NCBI GenBank assembly: GCA_030770545.1
Contig: CM061107.1
Coordinates: 1,452,001 to 1,516,000, forward strand
Source of the DNA: Macropodus opercularis
Taxonomy: Eukaryota > Chordata > Actinopteri > Anabantiformes > Osphronemidae
Reading direction: 5' to 3'
DNA length: 64,000 bases
Shown: positions 11,601 through 24,200 of the stretch, piece after piece
How the letters are laid out: each line of letters begins with the position of its first letter
Position numbering within the stretch: the stretch's first letter is position 1
Translations under genes and position numbers: made by a program
Notes under the pieces: model-generated
Seen by the model: the letters and a program-made list of their open reading frames with translations, nothing else
Told to the model about the DNA's origin: nothing
Databases searched by the model: none

Positions 11601-14362
11601 TCTCTGTTTTGTCACGCTCTGGTTTTCAGGGCCAACCTCAGTGACTCGTACTTCACCAACAGACAGGATCGCTACGTGCTGCTGGACAACTGCAGGGAGG
11701 TTGCAGACTTCTTCTCTGACTTGGTCGAGGCCGTTGGAGATGTTTCCCTGCAGCTTCAGCCCGACGACTCGGTCGCGATGCCGGAGGGCACGGTGCATCC
11801 ATACAAAGGTGAGCAGCCAGAACCTGCTGGTTTTCAGCGAGAGGAGCCGATGGAGTCTCACTAATAGAGCTTGAAAGCTTAAATAGGCGGGTCATGGTCA
11901 AAGAGCCAAACTGTGAGAAAGCTGGAAGCTTCTGGTGGTTGTTGGGCCTTGCAGGGAGCCCACACAAAAACAAAATCTAGTATTTAGTGGCCGCTGTAGC
12001 TGGTGGGAGTTGACTGTTAATGTGCACAAACCTCCACGCACACGGTGACCCAGAGATCACTTTCACCCTGGCCCACTTCTCTGCATCTGTGGCTGTACTC
12101 ACTGTTCGCATCTCCGTGGCAACCAGGCAATAGAGACGATTTCTCTGCGATGGCGAGGCAGCGAATCCTGGAGGTCATGCACGCAGCCCAGGTGAGGCAG
12201 CAGCTGCTGAACCGGTCAGAAGACTCTGAGGACGAGGGGATGAGCGAAGGGGAGGAGGACACCTGGGTGTTCCCACTGGTCCAGATGAAGCCTTTAGGAA
12301 TCCAGGTGGACGAGCAGGTGACGCAGGTCAGTCTCCTGCCGACTGGATGAATTATTAACATGCTGATTAATGCTGACGGTACCGGGCTGGAGTTGACCTT
12401 TGCTTCTTTCCTAACAAACAGTTATGACCATATTACTTAATGGAGGTTTTAAACGCATGACTAATAAAACACACCAGCGATAATAATAATTGCAGCGTGT
12501 GACCTATAGAACATGGTAAAATCATTTATAGTCAAAGCAGTTCCAAGTATTTATTATCTAAGCAGATCACTTGTGTGTACTACAAATAGTTATCATAGAT
12601 TCTATAATATATGCAGCAACTTGTTTGAAAAGCAAACGCGAGGAAGGAAGTGCGACGACGTTAAGGTGAATGTGATGATGCTGATCTGGACCTGATCATG
12701 GTGTCCAGTGCAGGATTACACTAAATGACCACAGGAGCGTGTCTAACGCCTCTGCTCCTCACCCAGCGCCTGCTGAGAGACGCCGGCGTGGACTCCACTG
12801 TGTTCCTCACGTCGGGTTACTTCAATCTGACCCGGACGTACATGCGGCTCGTGCTCGGGGCCGGAGCCGGCTACCGCATCCTCACCGCCTCCCCTGAGGT
12901 CAACGGGTTCTTCGGAGCCAAGGGCATCGCTGGAGCCATCCCCGCAGCTTACATCCACATCGCCCGTCAGTTTTACAACCAGGTGTGCCGGCTGGGCCAG
13001 CAGGGGCGAGTGCACCTGCACGAATATCAGCGACCTCAGTGGACGTTCCACGCCAAAGGTGCGACAACGAACTCGCTAGGGTTAAAACGTAACCATTGCT
13101 GACTGTAATCAATATCAGCAAATGTGTCTTATTTCACCAGTGAAGCCCAAACAGTCTAGTAATATTAAACAGAGAACAGCAGAATAATTCCAGCACATTC
13201 CTGCCAAGTCTGCGTCTCCTGTCCTGTCCTTTAAATCTGGAAGCGACAGCGCGCTGAAAAATGTGAGCTTCTGCAGGCTCCTAACTTGTCCAACACCCAA
13301 CCAACTTCCTTTAGTGTTCAGCCTTTAACATGTGAGCCGCACCAGGGGACATCTTCTCACCACGTCCTTTGTTCAAGCCACAGTATTCAGTGAACATGAT
13401 GAAGGGAAATTCTCAGGCTGAACCCAGAGGGTGGGTCATGTTTCTGGCCTAAACGTGACATTGTTAACAGATTTCTTTTCTCTAAACGGAGACCGACTTT
13501 AAGAACACAGATTTACAGCATTAACGTTAAATTTGACTTTCACCTCCTACAACAGTTATTCAGCTTCTGGAGGAGCCAGGCCCCTGTAGGAGTTCATCTA
13601 GTGTTCTCTGATAGGTGTTACTGTACCGCACGCTTTCAGCTGAATAAGAGGAGGAGAGTGATGCACGAGGCCTGTTGTTTCAGGACCATCTGAAGGATGG
13701 CGAGTAACCACGCAGCTTAGTTTGGCTTGGTGCAGAGAAAGGACCTCGGTGTGTTTGCTGTTCTGCTCGCCTTGTGGCCACAGCGGCATGTAGCGTGAGA
13801 GGAGACGACGGGTACAGTCATCCTGTCACAGCCTCGGGACCAGGATGTAGGCTCACTCACTCTCATTCTTTGGGTTTTGGATCGGCGCAGGGGATTTCTG
13901 CATGTGCTTCCTTTTAGTTGTGGTTTGGGCCGACAGACGTCCCTGCTGGACGCGGCCTCTGAAGCATTACCTCCACTTTTCCTCTCCTACAGGTCTGTGG
14001 TATTACCTCCAGGGGCAGGATCGGCCTTGCCTCACTCTAATTGGCTCCCCTAATTTCGGTTACCGCTCAGTTCACCGCGACCTGGAGGCCCAAATCGCCA
14101 TAGTAACGGAGAACGAGGAGCTGCAGAGCCAGCTGCAGGAGGTTGGGCCTTTTTTTTTATAATTCGCTCTAACCACAGGCTGAAATGATGGTAAATGACT
14201 GCGTAAGTGAACACACACCTGTGTGTAAACTGTGCCTCCCAGGAGCAGGAGATGTTGTACCAGCGCTCCACGGAGGTGTCCAGCTCCACGTTTGAGCGGC
14301 CCGACCGCCACGTCAAGCTGTGGGTGAAACTAGTCACTCCCCTCATCAAGAATTTCTTCTGA
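5690..14362 (+). CDS. pgs1: CDP-diacylglycerol--glycerol-3-phosphate 3-phosphatidyltransferase, mitochondrial
   Basis: PGS1 makes phosphatidylglycerophosphate from CDP-diacylglycerol and glycerol-3-phosphate in mitochondria, the committed step toward phosphatidylglycerol and cardiolipin. Coding exons: 5690-5805, 8588-8798, 9559-9636, 11170-11269, 11347-11536, 11630-11808, 12127-12326, 12767-13058, 13993-14141, 14243-14362. All joins keep phase and give 544 residues, against about 556 in human. The N terminus is basic and hydrophobic (MAAPMSWGRLVYSKY), consistent with mitochondrial targeting. The two phospholipase-D-type catalytic motifs are present: HIKVYLFDDSVIISG in exon 5, followed by NLSDSYFTNRQ, and FHAKGLWYY with LIGSPNFGYRSVHRD across exons 8-9. 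The C terminus ends VTPLIKNFF like the mammalian protein. Introns 4 and 9 have weak donors (GTTGTT and GTTGGG), but no alternative preserves both frame and homology. The acceptor of exon 7 is the CAACCAG at 12126, chosen because it restores the reading frame. Confidence 0.96.
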
Positions 14363-14473
14363 GAATCAGGTGCAGACACACAGACATCCACTGAACATCA
14401 ACTGTGTTCTTGTACGTTTCCGTCCAGTTTTTTTTACAGCACATTTAATGTGTTTAACTTGTAGTCTCTGACG

Positions 14474-14479
14474 AATAAA
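14474..14479 (+). terminator. pgs1: Polyadenylation signal AATAAA of pgs1
   Basis: Canonical AATAAA 112 nt downstream of the pgs1 stop codon. It implies a short 3' UTR. The hexamer is seen directly; its use is inferred. Confidence 0.6.
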
Positions 14480-14499
14480 TCAATCGGGACGTAATTCAA

Positions 14500-17400
14500 G
14501 CACAAGCAGCTGATTGTAGTGTTTTAAGTGGTGAAGGAATGACAGCAACCCTTCCAGCCATTTTCAGTGGCTCAGATGTATGTGGACAAACTGACAGATG
14601 ACGTCAGTGATGCTACTTGACACATTCTTTGCCACATTTCCAAATGAAAGCACCTATTGTTTGACCACATCGAACGTTTGCGCTTCACTGACGAGTTAGT
14701 TGAGATTTTTCCCTGAATGTGGCTCACCCCGCTGGCAGCAGCAGCTCTCTGGTTTCCAGGCTGACTTTAGGTTCTGAATGCAGACCACTGGCCTTTAGCT
14801 TAAGAAGAGCTGACCTTCATACTTTAACAGGACCTTAATGCTTTTACTTCTCAATCGTCTGCATTTTTTGCCCCGTAGACAAAACACAGGCTTTGACGTA
14901 CTGTACATAAACACAGCAAAACAGGCTGTGGTTTCTTAGAAATGTCTAGTCATTGTGGCGAGTCCAAAATCGCAGGCCCTGTCGTCTTCCCAGCAGCCTA
15001 AATCACCAAAGCGAGAGCAGGGACAGTGTGTCGGCTGATTCACTCCTGTCATGAAGTGAGTCAGCGCGTGGTGATTATGATTTGTCAGTGTGGTCTGAGT
15101 TAACGCCGAGTCCTGTCAGGACACGGTGAAGGGAAGGGCTCAGCCGCCCTGATTCAGAGTCCAGAGGCTCTGGAAACGCTCCGTAAAGAAAGATTCACTG
15201 CAAAAAAGGATTCACTTTAAAGCACACCTGGCTTCATCGAGGCAGAGGTGAATAATCACCCACAAAGGAAGTCGTTTCATAGTATGAAGCGATAGCTGAC
15301 AGGAAACCTGACAAGATCTCAACACAAACTGCTGAGAATCCCTTCCTCAATCTTTAGCTAACTTCTCAGAACAGGTGGTGTCAGGAACTGGATAGTGACA
15401 GTAAATGGGCGGTGTCTTATCACTAACCTGCACGGAGTCATAGAAAAGGAGCCTGAGTGATCTGGTGCCAAGAGGAAACCGTCACAAACAGATCATGTTG
15501 CAGCTCTTGGATAATATTCAAAAATATGCAGCAGGCTGTAAAGAAAACTGACGGAGGCCGTGGTTTTCAACAATAAGTGTCATAGATTCAAGTGTCATTG
15601 TGTTTGCGTAGGTTTTTTTTAGATTAATCGAGTTATTCAGGAAGAAGCTCAGTGCTGCTAACTGAACAGTTTAATAGCTGTTGAGCCAACATATCCTGTT
15701 TAGAACCAACGTGTAGAAGCGTCGTCGTTCCTGTGCTGAAATCACAGATGGACAGTTTATTCCACTTTCAGCAGCATATTGACTAATATTCAGCAAATAC
15801 CTCATTAAAATCATTATGTGCTGCTTCTAGTGAGATCTGATCTGATCACTATAGTTTACAGTTTTTCAGTCGCACTCAGCTTGTTGCTTTAGTTTCCTAT
15901 AGTCTGTGTCATATCTTATCAGAAGGGAGGAGAAGGACGTCTATGGTGTGTGCATGACATCTTAGTCGTCCACACTTTTTGTATGACTGTGGACTCGTAT
16001 CTGCAGTAACAGAATTTACAGCAGACGCTCCTCAAAGGTCGTCTTGGGTCAAAACTGACGACGCAGCTCAGATGAGTAGTGAAACTCTTTGAGCCTTCAG
16101 GCGGAATGACGATATCAAAGGCTTGAACGATAGCTTTAAAGCTTCCGACGAGCAGCAGCTAAGCTATTTACAGCTTGGAGTTTAATGGTAAATGCAATGA
16201 ATAGGCATCAGCTGTTTTAATACACAGATAATCATTGTTTCTTAAAACTGTTGTATTTTGGAATCATGTTTTCATCATGTTAGACTTAGAATGTAACACA
16301 TGCAGCGTTTCTCTGCTTCTGTGTACAGTGCGTTTCGCCTTGTGTTTACAGTTTGCTGTCTCGTGCACTCTGACATTGTGACCTATGTCCAGTATTACTG
16401 CTTATCTATTCTTTTATTTTCCTGACAGAGGAAAAAACAGGAGCCCATAACAATAGCTGTTCTGCTCAGAAAGATGAAAAGATTTGTTATTGGTAGTACA
16501 GTCTGTGTATTGTTCGAAAGCACTGACAGCGCGTTGGAGCCCCTCCAAACTATGTTTGAAGCTTGTTTTGAGGGTTAAAGTCCAGGGTTTACAGGCTCAT
16601 GTGGTTGTGAAGGACGTGACTGCCCTCTACTGGCCTTTCAGTGTTCGCCTGTGGGCTGTGACCCTGTTCTGTTCTTTAGTGTCAACCGAAAGTGTTGTAA
16701 AAGCCAACGTTTCCCTTTTATCAATGTGTGAATGTTTGATGTTGTTAAAGACTATAATGTAAAAGGGCGTAAACATTTTATAAGATCATTAATTGTTTGT
16801 GATTTGAATTCACAGCCTGTGAACGTATGGAGCATTTTCCTGTGCTTCCACGTTGACCAGGATCCTGGAGGTTTTTGTTTTTCCTCGGCCCTGAGCTTGA
16901 AGGTCTTGGGGGGGGTCTGCTGGCTCTAGAAGCAGGGATCGTCACATACTCCCACGCATCGGGGCTTCCCGGGCTCACAGCCGCCAACATGTGGCGAATG
17001 TAAGAGGTGAACCCTCTGCATTATTTGTTACGTCGTTTATTTATGTCATCTCACTGTGGAATTCAAGCAGCTACTGTACAAGCATTTCAAAACCAACTTC
17101 AGACTCCACATGACACGTTGCATGTATCAAAGCAATAGAGACTTGATCAGCGAGGCCCTGATGTAATGAAGGCTGTGATGGGAAACAGACGGCTGTGGCT
17201 GCCTTAATAATAGTATTTAAGTGTGTTTACAGCAGCAATCAGCGTTAACTGTACAGTGTATATGTTATTATGAAAAGTGCAGAGAAATTAAAGGACAGAT
17301 TTTCAATGTGAGATTGTTTGGTGCAATGTGATTAAGATCTTATTCTGGAAGCACAAATGTTATGACAACAGATGCAGCTTTTTTTTGTATTTGCAAAGAC

Positions 17401-18227
17401 TCACTAGTTTAATGTTAGTCTTCCACAGTAACAGGCCACTGCTACGTATTTAAGGATTAAAACAAATCTGTCCAGTTTTTTCACTGAAAGTGCGATGATC
17501 CTGTAGATCAGTGTTCATTTACTGGAGGTTAAAACGGAGACACTGGCTGTTTTCTCTACCTAGAATCTCTGTAAAAGAAAGGAGCATTTAACACTGAAAA
17601 CAAGACAGAACTTTATCTACAGGACATTTCAGGTTTGAAGGTGCTTGTGCTGAACAATGAGATTTTTAAGCACATTACATTTTCTTTCCGGGTGAAGAAA
17701 TTAAAAACAAACTTCCGCTGGAAAATGTGATTTTAATGGAACAAAGCTACACAATAAATTACAAGAAATCGGAATAAATAAAATAGCTATTTATGCACTG
17801 CCTTCATTTTCCATCAATGTTTGAACACAAACAGTAAGAAAATGGGCTTTAAAAAAGCATGGCAGCAAACTAGACAAAGACTTTTCCAGTTGATATCTTT
17901 GTTTTGGTTCAGGATGAGGTTTTTTCCAGACTGTGGAAAATAGATCCAATGACATGTTTGTAGAAGCCCTGAGCTGAGTGAGCCACACTTGTCGGATTGT
18001 TATAGGAGCAGAGTACAGCATGGAGACAGTACTGGAGGTCAGGAGAGAGAACCTGGTCTATGGCTGAAATAAACAGAGTCAAAGCTGTAAAGAGATGAAT
18101 GTCGGCACTGAAGGTGCAAAGTGCAGCAGGAGGAGCGTCTTCAGAACTGAGGCCTCTGTGCCACGTCCCGGGGTCCGTCTCCAGTCGGACAAATGTGTTT
18201 GTTGGTTCAGCGTTCAAGCCTCAGCAG
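14500..18227. other. Intergenic between convergent pgs1 and cyth1
   Basis: About 3.7 kb with no supported coding exon. The right part should be the cyth1 3' UTR on the minus strand; candidate minus-strand AATAAA hexamers (plus-strand TTTATT) lie near 17037-17042. In human this interval contains the very large dynein gene DNAH17. Nothing resembling dynein coding sequence is seen here, and the space is too small for it. A 15/15 CTCF-type motif is at 16619-16633 on the minus strand. Confidence 0.55.
16619..16633 (-). promoter_or_regulatory. CTCF-type binding motif (minus orientation)
   Basis: The reverse complement reads CCAGTAGAGGGCAGT, matching the common 15-bp CTCF consensus CCASYAGRKGGCRSY at every position. 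It lies between the 3' ends of pgs1 and cyth1. Occupancy cannot be judged from sequence. Confidence 0.55.
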
Positions 18228-21200
18228 CTACAGGCCCTTCAGAGACGACACCTTCTTCTTTCGAGCAGCCAGCATTTCGTAGAACGGATCTTTGCTGATG
18301 GCAGCTCTGCATGTGGAAGATGCAGATGTAGAGACGTCCAGGAAAGCATCACGTCGTCATACAGAGCATTCATTTGACTCACCTGATGCTGTTGATCCAT
18401 TCATCTTTCTCTTCAGCGGTCGGGGCAGAGATTCTGTAAAAAGTGTGGTTTCCCTCAACGACGCGTCCGTCTGCCTCTGTCTTACAGGCCTTGATCACCT
18501 GATCTTTATGGTCGGGGATGAAGAGCTCAAAGCAGTTCTGTTAGGAGGCAGAACAAACAGTCTGAGTTCTGAGTTTGGTGTCAAAAGGAAGCGTCTGTAT
18601 GTGGACGTTTGGATACATGCTCTTCGTTATTTCACATATATGCTCCCAAAGTGCTGTGTGCTCTTATGAAGAGCAAAGACTAAATTGTAATAAAGACAAT
18701 TTACCGGTTTCTTAGAGTCCTCTACTTCTCTGATACTCAGATTTTCCAGTGGAATGATTCCTCTCGGTTCTTTATCCTTGTAAACAGCAGAAAGAGAGAA
18801 AAAATAAATAATGTGAGATTCAAGAAAGTCTTTCCAGGTTCTCAGTGCAACTCCTTAAACTTTTGGTTACAGAAGTTTCTCTTCACACACCGTGCAGTGA
18901 AGTAATTACTTACGGTGGTGTATTCGAAGTAGTAGAGGCAGTTATCTGTGAGAATAAACCAGCGTCTCTTCCAGGTCTTAACTCGTCCGCCTGAGGAGGG
19001 ACAAACACAGATGAGTGATCATTTCAGTAATAACTGTAGTTAGTTCATGTGACAATAACACACAAACAGCAGGTTGCAGAAGCCGAGGTTAAAACTGTGG
19101 CTGTTTAAAGCAGATGTAATTCACATTTAGCACAAGGTGAAACAGCTTTAATAATGAATCATTTATGGTGATGTGAAGGTGAATGTAAGCAGCCAGGGAG
19201 CGTTCAGAGGCAGAGGGAGCAAAGCAGTGCATTACAGCTGTTGAAGGGTACATACCTCCTGGAGTCAAAACCCATGAAACAAACAAAAAGGAAGAATGTC
19301 AACAAAAGAATCCGATCAAATCTGGATATGGCAAATTAAATTTCAACATTGAACATGTTACACTACAAGTCCACTAGGGGGCCCTCGCAGCTCAGCGACG
19401 CCTGCTCTACACGAACACCACAGGGACGCACACGTACCGAGTTTCAGTAGCCATCCTTCTCTATCGGGGTTGAAGAAGGTGTGTGTGAGGTCATTCCCAT
19501 CATCCTCTGGGATCTTAAAGGGTTCGTTCTTGATGCTGTCGTAAAGGTTCTACATAGACAAAAGATAAGGCTCCGTGAGGTTACGAGGTGGTAGATGAGC
19601 GTTCACACAACAGAACCTTCAGCCAGTCTGTGTTCAAACGGTTCAGTCTGTCTCAGGCTTCACGTGTCCCTATGTACATTTAAAGTTTCTCACCCTGCAA
19701 TTTACACTGTATAACCAAGCTGAACGGATTTTAATATAAAGTGTGGGGGGAAAGTTCCTCCAGACAGCTACAGCTGAGGGGTGGTAGGAAAAGAGGGAAG
19801 GCTGTAATAAATAACCTTACAACAACATCGGAATGTGTTATTTTACATCACACTTACATCACACTATAGAGTTCCTGGTTTGCCAGGGGGCAAAAACAGA
19901 CGTGCGAACAATCCTTTAACCCTGAGCCGACGTCTAATTTTAATTTGTGTAGCTGTTGTCGGTTGTAATGTCTCACCCTGAGCAGCTCCTCTGGCAGGTC
20001 TCCTCCATCATTGATGCACCTGTTCATTGCTGTGAATCTCTGGACAGACGGTTTGTCTTTCACGTTGGGGTTGTGGAGACTGGTGTTCAGCATGATCACG
20101 GCAAACGACAACACGTAACAGGTATCTGTAAAACAGACAAAATGCTCGGTGAACATCGAAGGAGTCAGTTACACCAAAATACCCACATTAGTATTTATGG
20201 TATTTGATTGTTGTTGGGACCGAGTCTTTAAATGAAGAAATTCATGTAAACACTTAAAGAGGGCGAAACATAAAAGCTGTAAAATAGGGTGTTTGGGTTT
20301 TTGTCTACTTCACTAAGCTGGAGCATCACTTCCTCTTTCTTGTACCTGTGCTCTGAAAGACTCCAGGGTTACAGTGACAATATCTCTGGGCGAACGCCTC
20401 CATCATGCGATCGATCTTCTGAGCCTCTCCAGGCAGCCTGAAGCTCCACAGAAACTGCCTGAGAGCCTGCACCAGGTTCAGGTCCGTAAACTCGTGCAAG
20501 TCCAGGAAGGCGTGCAGAACCTTGATGTTGAAGTCATCTCTGCACGACACGATAGAAATCCCACACACACCCACAGGAACACGCATACAGGGAGGATACA
20601 GGAGAGAACAGAACAACAAATGAATTCAGCTCCGTTTGGCTCAATGAGTTGGCAGCTACAACAGTTGGATGAGATGTGATGACTCAGATGCCAATTAGTG
20701 GAAGATCTTTTAAAACAGCTAGTTCACTAGCAGTAAACGTTTTACTGCCGAGCCCCGGTCTGTCCTTTAATACACACGTATGTAAGGTGGCGGCTGAATT
20801 CAGCTTCAGGGTGTGGTTCTGCATCGCTCACCTTTCCCCCAGATAATCACCGATGGCCGTTTTGTTAAGCCCCTCTCCCTTGTAGAGAAACTGGGCAATG
20901 TCATCGCTGGTGTTTTTCAACAGGTTGCTGTCAATCAGGAAGCGGATCCCCTGAGGGAGACAGTCAGAGCATTAGAAACTCTAGCATGGCAAACACCAGT
21001 ACGCTAATGATGGAAGTACTCGAACTTTCAAACCTTCTTGGGGTCCATGTTGAACTTCTTTCGGCCCATGGCCATCTGTTTGTTCCTCTGCATGTTTTTC
21101 CTAAAACAGATTGACAACATCTAATTTATGAATTTAACTTTTCTTGCTTTGGGTTTTAAACTACTGATCAGACTAAATAACCAATCATGTCTGTATTTTA

Positions 21201-24200
21201 AGACATTCTGTGCCTCCTAAGCTACAATACAAACCTTTAGCTGTGAATCTCAAGTTGCAGACCTACCTGCCATGAGGCAGAGGAGTCTGGCTTTTCACTT
21301 GAATACGCTTCCACTATAACAGAAGATGAGTGAACTGTACTTGCCTACGCATAAGCAAAGAGGTGGCTGTTGAGAGACACTTTACCTCTCTTCAGTCAGG
21401 CCCAGGCTTTCAATCTCACTGGTCACCTCTGCTATCTCATCCTTCAGCCTCTGAGAGCAGACATACGAGAGAGAAGGGAGAAACAAAGACGAAGTTCAAG
21501 TTTACATTAGACTCAAATCTCTACATTGTGTGATATCTGATTGAATGGCCCATTCAGAGAAGCACTTCTAACTGGACGGATGACCCAGTAGAGCCCCTAT
21601 GCAAGTACAGAAATGAATTCTCTCAATCAGTCCAACACGCTCCCCCTCTCAGCAGGAGCTATGTGGAGCCTGCTGCAGAAAATCCTCTATGGGAGCTGTA
21701 GCACCTGTTCTGGGGTCAGAGCCGACCACCCTTGCCCTATGCTGACCCAGGTTTATGCCTGCGTATGCCTGAGTCACACTGGGGAGATATGCAGGATCAA
21801 AGCCTAGTAGAGCTGCTCTGAGGCAGAGGTTACGGGAGAAACAGATGGAAACGCAACGAGCCCAGCGCAAACATAGTGGACCAAGATAATTATAGAAGAG
21901 AAGAGTCTGTGTCTCCGACTCAAGTGTGTGAAAATCAGGCTTCATTACCCTCATCTGATGTTCAGCTGTCTGAATCCCTCCATGAGCGTTTCCATGGCTA
22001 CCTCTCCTTAAAACCAAAAACGCGTCATCTGTCTCCATTGCTGGAATATTTCATGGCTCATTACCCATCATGCCTCAGGGCAACACGGGCAAGTTTAGAG
22101 AAGAGAAATGCCGCACGAGAGTCGACCATGGCCCTGAGGGTGTGGGTGTGTGTGTGAGGACACACACATTTTTGCAAGAATTAAATGTTGACCCGCCCCC
22201 ACACACACACTAACAGGGTCATCTGCCTTGAATGCTACAGTAACGCTCCAGTGGTCATACGGCTGCACCTCCCCAGCACATTGGTCTAGACATGGAAACA
22301 ACAACAAAGCTCATGGACACAAAGAAGAAAGACGACCTCAACAGCGATGATCTGGGAAGCAAACAATGACCAGACTCGAAGCCTCATTTATGTTACTGCA
22401 GGGAAAAGATGGTAAAGAACTTGTAACAGTGCAGAAAGTCCCGGTGATCACAACAGGAAAAAACATTTAGTGTAAGCAGTAGCCACAAAGCGAAAAACAG
22501 AACCAGGCTGAAAGGGCAAGAAAGAATAACGCTGTCATTTGAGGATCAAGTTGTTTTTATGATTGCGTCCAACTAAACAGAAAATAAAACATTATACATA
22601 TGGATGATTAAACAGCAAACATAATTAATAAACCTCAACCTCTGGATTCACTACCTTCCTTGACTCAATCTACTTGACCCAAATGAAAAAGACGTGTCCA
22701 TCTGTTGGAGTGGTAGGACGTGTACATTTTTGGCTCTTCAGACCTATCGGGACATACGTGATGAAGCCGTGCTTACTTGTATGTCCTGCAGCAGCTCTTG
22801 TTTTCTGCGGCGGATGCTCTCCAGCTCCTGTCTCTCCTCTGGACTGAGGTCATCAGGCACTGAGGAGACAGAAGTAGATGTAGCAGTCAAATACTACACA
22901 TGCATGTACAAAGAAAGAAGAGAGACCTGAGAGTCCCACTCCTCTGGTTACTATAGCAACATCATCTTTCAGCCAACAAATTGCACCCCAACATCCTAAC
23001 CTCACACAGAAGGATGAAATCAAATCCATTTGTAGCATATAGATGCTTACATAATGCTTTGCAACAGACATAGCTCAAAGTTTCTATTGCATGATCCAGC
23101 GGACAACTGCAGGATCTTCAACATCTTAGTGCCTCACCCCTTCTTATAAAGCACACCCACCAAGTGTGTGCTCTGATAGAACGCGAGCTTACGACCCCAC
23201 AGACGTGTACTATCTGCAGAGGAATGATAAGTAAAGGCGGGACCTGGCAGTGACTTATTTTTATGAAAGGACGAAACAAAAGGCAGCAGCAACGTTCATA
23301 CAAAATGTTCCCACCAGAGGCAAAGGTGAAAGAAGGTAAAACTGATGCAAAGCCACAAGGAGCCGCAGAGAACAAGTCAAGCTGTGCTGCTGCCGTTTGT
23401 CGGCCTCATTAGAGGCGTCACGCTGAGATTCAACTGTTCATTTCACTTTGCCACAAATGACTCAGTGTCAACCTCTGGCCAAACAAAGTGACTAAACTGG
23501 GGGAGGAGAACGCAGCAACAGTTATTACCAAAGTTATTACTCTGTATTCATTTTTGAAATCAGAACAAGAATGTCAATCATCAATTAATACGATTGTTTT
23601 ACAAGAATACACTTAAAAGCATCACAGGTTTCAACATTGCCCTCACTCAGAGGGAGGTTTAAGTAAACCTGAGGACAGGAATAGCTATTGTGAGCAGAGT
23701 CAGTGAAACTGGCATTCATGCTCACTTCCTCCCGCTGGCTGTTCATCAGAAGGGGAAATAACAGCAAGCGTATTTATGACGGATTACAAAACACCGTCAT
23801 ATTGTCCTTAAGCAAACAGAGACAAAAAACAACTTCAGGCGTTTTTAGTCTCCTTCACTGGCTGCTGTGGATACTACAGTCTCACTGAGTGTTTGTGTAA
23901 GAAACAGGACACTTTGTCATCACAACAGCCAACATGTACCACACTGAAGTTCACTCTCCATCCTTCTACTGCTGGTTTGTAATTCATAGACCAGATCACA
24001 TGCTCTGAAGTGGTGATGAAAAAAGAAACCAAATCAATCAGCTGTTACCTAATGTACGCTCAAGCTGGGTTTCCGAGAAAGACTTGACAACACACAGGTT
24101 CATTCAGATAAACTTCTGCATTCTGCAGAAGTTTTGATGACGCACTTAACACCTACACATCTGTGTCATAATCTCAAGTTCCATACCAGAGAAAGGTCTT

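Noticed and set aside
14854..14860. CRE-like and other short factor motifs scattered through introns and intergenic DNA
   Set aside because: Eight-base motifs recur by chance in 64 kb; only the promoter-proximal arl3 copy was kept.
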